From contig JAXJXV010000014.1 in the NCBI GenBank assembly GCA_036307305.1, forward strand, positions 186,001 through 250,000: a stretch of DNA of 64,000 nt, read 5' to 3'. The DNA is from SIG607 sp036307305 (lineage in GTDB: Bacteria; Bacillota; Clostridia; Oscillospirales; Acutalibacteraceae). The notes below the pieces were generated by a model that was not told where the DNA came from, made no database searches, and saw only the letters and a program-made list of their open reading frames with translations. Of the stretch, positions 58,860 to 64,000 are shown one piece after another (position 1 is the stretch's first letter; the number at the start of each line of letters is the position of its first letter). A program made the position numbers and the translations under genes.

Positions 58860-59815
58860 TGGATAAATCGTTGCTTGACAGACTTTCCGTGGTAACATCG
58901 GAAGAAAAAGAAATTCTTAAAGACCCTGCCAGACTAAATTTATCTAAATACGGGCTCAATAAATCTATGGTTGTAAACTGCCACAGACTTCTTCAAAGCG
59001 GTAAAACAATAGAGATTAGACCTCATACGCGTTTTGTGGATTTTCCTGCACATAAGCATAATTATATAGAAATGGTATATATGTGTTCGGGAAAAACCGT
59101 TCATATGGTGGATTATGAACAAATCGTTCTCAATAAGGGCGAACTGCTTATTTTAAACAGAGATGCATTGCACGAGGTAAAGAAGGCTGATAAGGATGAT
59201 ATAGCTGTCAACTTTATTATTCTTACGGAATTTTTTGACCGAGCAGCGCAAATGCTTGGAAAAGAAGATAATTTAGTGGTGGATTTTCTGTTGTCCTGTT
59301 TGTTTCAGGATAATAAGAGTCTGAACTTTATGCATTTTAAGGTGGGGGATGTACTTCCTATTCAGAATCTTCTTGAAAATCTTATTTGGACAATTGTGGA
59401 AAACGAGCCTAATAAACGAAGAATTCAGCAGACAACGCTGGGTCTGTTGTTGCTTTCTCTTGCTAACCATACGGATAAGCTTAAAACCGATAATGATAAT
59501 TCTTACGGTTTTAAAAATGTTGTTTTGCGATATGTGGAAGAGAACTATAAAACCGCAAAGCTGAGTGAACTTGCAGATATTTTAGGTATGAATTTCAGTG
59601 CAGTCAGTAAACGTGTTACCCGTCAGTTTGGCTGTACCTTCAAGGATTTGATTATGAGTAGAAGATTATCACAGGCTGAATTCTTACTTAAAAACTCAAA
59701 CCTGCCTATTAATCAAATCGTTCTGTCTATAGGTTATGAAAATGTAAGCTATTTTTACCGTTGCTTTAAGGAAAAATATGGTGTTTCACCTGCAACGTTC
59801 AGGGGCTCATTGTAA
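58856..59815 (+). CDS. AraC-family regulator, probable rhamnose regulator
   Basis: 319 aa; a second ATG one codon later is equally good. The N-terminal cupin includes FPAHKHNYIEMVYMCSGKTVHMV, where His side chains could shape the ligand pocket; the C-terminus has the two HTH motifs LSELADILGMNFSAVSKRV and INQIVLSIGYENVSYFYRCFKEKYGVSPATFR. It ends 103 bp before rhaA in the same direction, the usual place for a RhaR/RhaS-like activator. The rhamnose link comes from position only. Confidence 0.85.
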   Translation: MMDKSLLDRLSVVTSEEKEILKDPARLNLSKYGLNKSMVVNCHRLLQSGKTIEIRPHTRFVDFPAHKHNYIEMVYMCSGKTVHMVDYEQIVLNKGELLILNRDALHEVKKADKDDIAVNFIILTEFFDRAAQMLGKEDNLVVDFLLSCLFQDNKSLNFMHFKVGDVLPIQNLLENLIWTIVENEPNKRRIQQTTLGLLLLSLANHTDKLKTDNDNSYGFKNVVLRYVEENYKTAKLSELADILGMNFSAVSKRVTRQFGCTFKDLIMSRRLSQAEFLLKNSNLPINQIVLSIGYENVSYFYRCFKEKYGVSPATFRGSL

Positions 59816-59859
59816 AGCAGAAATGTCGAATAAGGACAGTGCATTTTCAAAATAAGATA

Positions 59860-59888
59860 TTTACAATATCCGTTTTACGTAGTAAAAT
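59860..59888 (+). promoter_or_regulatory. rhaADB promoter with overlapping inverted repeat
   Basis: TTTACA (59860-59865), 17-bp spacer, TAAAAT (59883-59888). An inverted repeat TTTTAC/GTAAAA (59873-59878 and 59882-59887) overlaps the spacer and -10. Upstream, AATAAG occurs twice 22 bp apart (ending 59834 and 59856), a weak candidate for AraC half-sites close to the -35. Confidence 0.5.
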
Positions 59889-59918
59889 TTATTTATACTA
59901 AAGTAAAGGAGACAGATT

Positions 59919-61160
59919 ATGAGTTATTTATCTGCAAAGGAAAAATACGCTTCTGTGGGAATTGACACCGAAGCGGTTATGGAAAAACTTGAGAAAGTTG
60001 CAATTTCAATGCATTGTTGGCAGGGTGATGATGTAGGCGGTTTTGACAGCAAGGAGGCGCTATCTGGCGGTATTCAGACTACCGGTAATTATCCCGGCAA
60101 AGCCACCACTCCCGATGAGCTTATGGCTGATATGGATAAGGCGCTTTCTGTGGTTCCCGGTAAGCACCGTATAAATCTGCACGCTTGTTATGCGATTTTT
60201 GAAAATGGTGAGTGGGCTGACAGAGACGAACTAAAACCCCGTCATTTTGCGAAATGGGTTGAATTTGCTAAGGAAAGAGGTCTTGGAATTGATTTCAATC
60301 CTACCTTCTTTTCACATCCAAAGGCAGAGGGTCTGACTCTTTCCAACGCTGATGAAGATATAAGAAGTTTCTGGGTGAGACACGCTAAATGTTGTATTGA
60401 TATTGCTCAGTATTTTGCTAATGAGCTTAATACCTTCTGTACTCTAAATATCTGGATTCCCGACGGTATGAAGGATATACCTGCCGATAGAATAGGTCCG
60501 AGAGCCAGACTAAAAAAATCTCTTGACGAAATTTTCGCTTATGAATTCGATAGGGAAAAGGTTCTTATTACGCTTGAATCCAAGGTATTTGGTATCGGAC
60601 TTGAATCCTACACTGTGGGCAGCGCTGAATTTTATTTGTCTTACGCTGCAAAGAATTCAATTATGCCTCTTATGGATAACGGACACTACCATCCTACTGA
60701 GTATGTTTCCGATAAGATTCCTACGATGCTTTTATTCAACGAAAAAATCGCATTACATATTACACGTCCTGTACGCTGGGACTCCGACCATGTTGTTTTA
60801 CTGGATGATGAAACCAAGGAAATGGCTAAAGAAATAGTTAAAAATGATGCTCTTGAAAGAGTTGTTATGGCTCTTGACTATTTTGACGCTTCAATAAATC
60901 GTGTTGCGGCATGGGTTATAGGTATGCGTAACTGGCAAAAAGCTCTTTTATCCGCTATGTTAACACCTTGGAATGAAATGAAGTCTTTACAGGATAATTG
61001 TGATTTCACATCCTTGATGGTTATGAGCGAAAATATTAAAACCTATCCTTTCGGTGAGGTTTGGGATGAATTTTGCAGACGTACACATACTCCTCTTGAT
61101 GATGAGTGGTATGGTATTATTAAAGAATATGAAAAAGAAGTACTTATGAAAAGAGGTTAA
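59919..61160 (+). CDS. rhaA: L-rhamnose isomerase
   Basis: 413 aa, normal RhaA length. Converts L-rhamnose to L-rhamnulose. HCWQGDDVGGF near residue 32, FNPTFFSHPKAEGLTLS near 126, LNIWIPDGMKD near 178 and the metal-site segment MDNGHYHPTEYVSDK near 250 are diagnostic of RhaA. AAAGGAG precedes the ATG. First gene of the catabolic operon; rhaD follows after 6 bp. Confidence 0.96.
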   Translation: MSYLSAKEKYASVGIDTEAVMEKLEKVAISMHCWQGDDVGGFDSKEALSGGIQTTGNYPGKATTPDELMADMDKALSVVPGKHRINLHACYAIFENGEWADRDELKPRHFAKWVEFAKERGLGIDFNPTFFSHPKAEGLTLSNADEDIRSFWVRHAKCCIDIAQYFANELNTFCTLNIWIPDGMKDIPADRIGPRARLKKSLDEIFAYEFDREKVLITLESKVFGIGLESYTVGSAEFYLSYAAKNSIMPLMDNGHYHPTEYVSDKIPTMLLFNEKIALHITRPVRWDSDHVVLLDDETKEMAKEIVKNDALERVVMALDYFDASINRVAAWVIGMRNWQKALLSAMLTPWNEMKSLQDNCDFTSLMVMSENIKTYPFGEVWDEFCRRTHTPLDDEWYGIIKEYEKEVLMKRG

Positions 61161-61166
61161 TAAACA

Positions 61167-61988
61167 ATGAAGGTTATAGATGCACAGTTTGTTAAAGGCT
61201 TTGCGAGAATGGCTGATGACGGATGGAATCAGGGTTGGCACGAAAGAAACGGCGGTAACCTTACATATCGTATCAAACCTGAAGAGGTTGATAGTGTTAA
61301 AGAAAATTTCGATTACAGCCGCCCGTGGACTCCAATCGGAACAAGCGTACCAAAACTTGCGGGTGAATTCTTTATGACTACTGGCAGCGGTAAGTATTTT
61401 CGCAATGTAATGCTTGATGCAGAGGCTAATACAGGTATCGTTGAAATTGATGATAAGGGTGAAAATTACCGTATCGTATGGGGTCTTTTAAACGGCGCAA
61501 GACCAACAAGCGAGTTGCCCAGTCATCTTATGAATCATGAGGTTAAAAAAATAGTCAGCGGCGGTAAACACAGAGTAATTTATCACGCTCATCCTGCTAA
61601 TACCATAGCGCTTACTTTTGTTTTACCTCTAAAGGACGAAGTGTTCACAAGAGAAATATGGGAAATGGCTACCGAGTGTCCCGTTGTTTTCCCCGACGGC
61701 ATCGGTGTTGTTCCGTGGATGGTACCCGGTGGAAGAGATATTGCTGTTGCAACAAGTGATTTGATGAAAAAATACGACGTTGCTATATGGGCTCATCACG
61801 GTATGTTCTGCTCAGGCGAGGACTTTGACATTACCTTTGGCCTTATGCATACTGTTGAAAAAGCGGCTGAAATTCTTGTAAAGGTTAGAAGTATGTCTGA
61901 CAGAAAGCTACAGACGATACAGGCTGATGATTTCAGAGATTTAGCTAAGGACTTCGGTCTTACTTTACCTGAAAGATTTTTAAAATAA
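61167..61988 (+). CDS. rhaD: Rhamnulose-1-phosphate aldolase
   Basis: 273 aa class II zinc aldolase. Splits rhamnulose 1-phosphate into dihydroxyacetone phosphate and L-lactaldehyde. Zinc ligands in YHAHPANTIAL near residue 140 (His-x-His) and WAHHGMFCSGEDF near 211; WHERNGGNLTYR near 26 and TGSGKYFRN near 73 bind the phosphate. The pathway order is isomerase-aldolase-kinase in this operon. No lactaldehyde reductase gene is in the window. Confidence 0.95.
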   Translation: MKVIDAQFVKGFARMADDGWNQGWHERNGGNLTYRIKPEEVDSVKENFDYSRPWTPIGTSVPKLAGEFFMTTGSGKYFRNVMLDAEANTGIVEIDDKGENYRIVWGLLNGARPTSELPSHLMNHEVKKIVSGGKHRVIYHAHPANTIALTFVLPLKDEVFTREIWEMATECPVVFPDGIGVVPWMVPGGRDIAVATSDLMKKYDVAIWAHHGMFCSGEDFDITFGLMHTVEKAAEILVKVRSMSDRKLQTIQADDFRDLAKDFGLTLPERFLK

Positions 61989-62002
61989 ACGAGGGTGTAG
62001 AA

Positions 62003-63397
62003 ATGAAATATTATCTGGCTATTGATTTAGGCGCTTCCAGTGGCAGACATATCCTTGCTCATTTTGAAGACGAAAAAATAGTTCTTGAAGAAATTCATCG
62101 TTTTAAAAACGGTTTTGAGGAAAAAAACGGTTCACTTTGTTGGGATACCGCCCGTCTTTTTAATGAAATTTTAATTGGAATGAAAAAATGCGCAGAATTA
62201 AACAAAATTCCCGAGTCTGTTGCTATTGATACCTGGGGTGTCGATTTTGTTCTTCTTGATAAAAATGATAATATTGTTGGCGATTCTGTCAGTTACCGTG
62301 ATTCAAGAACCAACGGTATGGACAGTGAGTTATGTAAAATAATCAGCGAAGAAGAACTGTATGCCAGAACGGGTATTCAAAAACAACTCTTTAATACCTC
62401 ATATCAGCTTATGAGCATAAAGCTTAATAATCCTGAATATTTTAAAGAAGCTGTGACGTTTTTGTTTATTCCCGAATACCTGACGTTTTTGCTTTCAGGC
62501 AAAAAAGCCAGTGAATATACAATTGCTTCAACCAGTCAGCTTTTAAATGCAGAGAACAGAGACTGGGATTATGAACTGATTGAAAAGATGGGAATTCCTA
62601 AAGAAATTTTCTGTCCCATTCATCGTCCTGGTACAGTTGTTGGTGATTTAACGCCTGAGGTTGCAAAGGTTGTTGGATATAATGCGAAAGTTATTCTTAC
62701 TGCCGCTCACGATACAGCCAGCGCTATTGCGGCGCTTCCTACGCAACAGGATAATACTTTATATATAAGTTCAGGCACATGGTCGTTGCTTGGTACAGAA
62801 AGTATGTATCCTATTTGCAATAAGGAAAGTATGGATGCTAATTTCACTAATGAGGGCGGTTATGATTATCGTTTCCGTTTTCTTAAAAACATTATGGGTC
62901 TGTGGATGATGCAGTCGGTAAGAAAAGAATGGCATGAAGAGGTTGGTTTCGGAGAAATTTCAAATATGGCGCGAAATGAGTCTATTACTTCCTGTGTTGA
63001 CCCGCAAAACAATGTCTTCTTTGCGCCTAAATCTATGATAAACGCCATTAAGGATGAGTGTCGGCTTACAGGACAGCAGGTTCCAGAAACGCTGGGTGAA
63101 ATTGCAAAAGTAATTTATAATAGCTTATCCAAATGTTACGCTCAGGCAATCGGTCAGATAGAAGCCATTACGGGCATTAATTATCCGCATATTGCAATCG
63201 TAGGAGGAGGTTCACAGGATTCATATCTTAATAAGCTTACTGCTAAAGCCTCAGGTAAAAAGGTAAGTGCGGGTCCCACTGAAGCAACGGCTATGGGAAA
63301 CCTTATTATACAGATGATGGCGCTTGGCGATATAGCTGACCTTAAGTCTGCCAGAAAATTTGTCGAGAATTCCTTTGATATAAAGTATTTTGGATAA
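62003..63397 (+). CDS. rhaB: Rhamnulokinase
   Basis: 464 aa FGGY kinase. Phosphorylates rhamnulose at O1. N-terminal AIDLGASSGRHI (residues 4-15) is the phosphate-1 motif; DTWGVDFVLLD near 76, the AAHDTASAI segment near 237 holding the catalytic Asp, SSGTWSLLGTE near 257, and IAVIGGGSQDSYL-like (IAIVGGGSQDSYLN) near 396. Ends directly before the strong terminator at 63404. Confidence 0.95.
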   Translation: MKYYLAIDLGASSGRHILAHFEDEKIVLEEIHRFKNGFEEKNGSLCWDTARLFNEILIGMKKCAELNKIPESVAIDTWGVDFVLLDKNDNIVGDSVSYRDSRTNGMDSELCKIISEEELYARTGIQKQLFNTSYQLMSIKLNNPEYFKEAVTFLFIPEYLTFLLSGKKASEYTIASTSQLLNAENRDWDYELIEKMGIPKEIFCPIHRPGTVVGDLTPEVAKVVGYNAKVILTAAHDTASAIAALPTQQDNTLYISSGTWSLLGTESMYPICNKESMDANFTNEGGYDYRFRFLKNIMGLWMMQSVRKEWHEEVGFGEISNMARNESITSCVDPQNNVFFAPKSMINAIKDECRLTGQQVPETLGEIAKVIYNSLSKCYAQAIGQIEAITGINYPHIAIVGGGSQDSYLNKLTAKASGKKVSAGPTEATAMGNLIIQMMALGDIADLKSARKFVENSFDIKYFG

Positions 63398-63403
63398 AGA
63401 AGA

Positions 63404-63430
63404 AACCTCCGCTTCACTGAAGCGGAGGTT
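63404..63430. terminator. Bidirectional terminator between rhaB and the XRE gene
   Basis: AACCTCCGCTTCA (63404-63416) and TGAAGCGGAGGTT (63418-63430) form a strong stem; both strands have T-rich tails. Confidence 0.85.
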
Positions 63431-63433
63431 GTT

Positions 63434-63844
63434 TTAAAACAAATCAATATTATCTCGTCCGAGTGAAAACAGAAAATCCAGAACCTTTGGTTGTATTTCT
63501 TCGGGAAGCGCTCTGTAAATAGTTATTATAACACGTTCCTTTTTATCCAATTCATAATTGCTTTCTTTGTATTCGCCTGAAGGAAAGTCCGAAAACGTGA
63601 GAAATGAAATATCACTTTCGGTTTTTGTCTCCACGTTAAAGGAACTGACAGGTATATCTAATACTTTTGCAACCTTCTCCAGAAAATCCTGAGGGAAGCG
63701 CATAGCTTTTGTTTCGTAATAAGAATACGTGCTGCGCGCCATTTCTATAGCATCGGCAACCTCGTTTTGAGTGAGTCCTGCTTTTTTTCTAAAGTAGGCG
63801 ATTCTGATTCGTATTTCTTCAGCTTTACGTTGTTTAGTGTTCAT
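63434..63844 (-). CDS. XRE-family regulator
   Basis: 136 aa. HTH_3 domain at about residues 10-66 (IAYFRKKAGLTQNEVADAIEMARSTYSYYE). The C-terminal 65 residues are acidic and end in a helix (ALPEEIQPKVLDFLFSLGRD), likely for dimerisation. GGAG lies 7 nt before the ATG. It converges on rhaB and diverges from tRNA-Thr; no target can be inferred. Confidence 0.85.
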   Translation of the reverse strand: MNTKQRKAEEIRIRIAYFRKKAGLTQNEVADAIEMARSTYSYYETKAMRFPQDFLEKVAKVLDIPVSSFNVETKTESDISFLTFSDFPSGEYKESNYELDKKERVIITIYRALPEEIQPKVLDFLFSLGRDNIDLF

Positions 63845-63865
63845 TTAATTCTCCTTTTTTTCTTC

Positions 63866-63894
63866 TTGACTAATCAGCTAAAAATTGTTATAAT
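63866..63894 (+). promoter_or_regulatory. Promoter of tRNA-Thr
   Basis: TTGACT (63866-63871), 17-bp spacer, TATAAT (63889-63894), 11 bp before the tRNA. Confidence 0.75.
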
Positions 63895-63905
63895 AACTAC
63901 TATGA

Positions 63906-63981
63906 GCTGAAGTGGCGTAGCTGGTAGCGCAATTGATTCGTAATCAATAGGTCGTGGGTTCGAATCCCATCTTCAGCACCA
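63906..63981 (+). tRNA. tRNA-Thr (anticodon CGT)
   Basis: 76 nt with encoded CCA. Acceptor stem GCTGAAG/CTTCAGC; D-arm GCGTAGCTGGTAGCGC; anticodon stem ATTGA/TCAAT with loop TTCGTAA, anticodon CGT reading ACG; T-arm GTGGG-TTCGAAT-CCCAT. A class-I tRNA with all arms intact. Confidence 0.95.
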
Positions 63982-64000
63982 AAACAAAAAGTCGTCTTGT

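Noticed and set aside
1..64000. CRISPR array, prophage structural genes, insertion sequence transposase or rRNA genes.
   Set aside because: No regularly spaced repeats, capsid, tail or transposase proteins, or rRNA-like sequence noticed on reading the window.

Overview
The window reads as chromosomal DNA of an AT-rich, Gram-positive, endospore-forming anaerobe of the Clostridia, most likely an Oscillospiraceae/Ruminococcaceae-type gut or rumen bacterium. The support is a small acid-soluble spore protein, the yabP/yabQ/divIC/yabR sporulation-division cluster next to a SpoVB-type flippase, the sepF-ylmH-divIVA division cluster, split transketolase genes, oxygen-independent HemZ, and pathways for host or plant sugars (rhamnose, uronates). 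Promoters are mostly TTGACA/TATAAT-like with 16-18 bp spacers, and most genes are on the + strand. This assignment is from gene content only.

Layout. 1-6109 is an accessory region: an ECF sigma factor fused to an unknown domain, an XRE regulator, a tyrosine recombinase, a tiny ORF and a SHOCT-like protein, a Fic protein, and a HEPN-type gene broken by an amber codon. A 59-bp element sits behind each of the first two genes. 6110-12065 holds the spore protein, galM, the aspartate-family operon hom-lysC-asd and tcdA. 12126-16031 holds copA-cysK-luxS. 16045-31311 is one long run from a single visible promoter: miaB, ylbF, mutS, mutL, miaA, a HlyD-like protein, yggS, sepF, ylmH, divIVA, lspA, rluD, a HAD phosphatase and the two transketolase halves. 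31353-40888 is recJ, relA, dtd, an MBL hydrolase, hemZ, a small unknown, mtnN and a SpoVB-like flippase. 40964-44022 keeps the Bacillus yabN-yabO-yabP-yabQ-divIC-yabR order with hup inserted. 44074-49060 has a fumarase alpha subunit, an rRNA methyltransferase, a lipid kinase and groESL. tRNA-Leu(GAG) and pepD follow.

50733-63430 is a carbohydrate region. An AraC regulator faces a four-gene minus-strand operon (GH2 uronidase, uxaB, uxaA, uxaC) that would release and catabolise uronic acids. Its promoter carries two 11-bp direct repeats exactly 21 bp apart and next to the -35 box, a classic AraC-family operator. Then come a lipoprotein gene broken by an in-frame TAG, a histidine phosphatase, a second AraC regulator and rhaA-rhaD-rhaB. 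An XRE regulator and tRNA-Thr(CGT) close the window.

Main points of interest: (1) two genes each interrupted by one in-frame TAG with intact coding on both sides, one hiding a HEPN RxxxxH motif in the gap; (2) an ECF sigma fusion whose linker encodes a strong internal ribosome-binding site and start codon; (3) the duplicated 59-bp hairpin element; (4) the AraC operator in front of an operon whose GH2 enzyme could act on galacturonides or glucuronides. I did not find a CRISPR array, prophage or complete new defence system.
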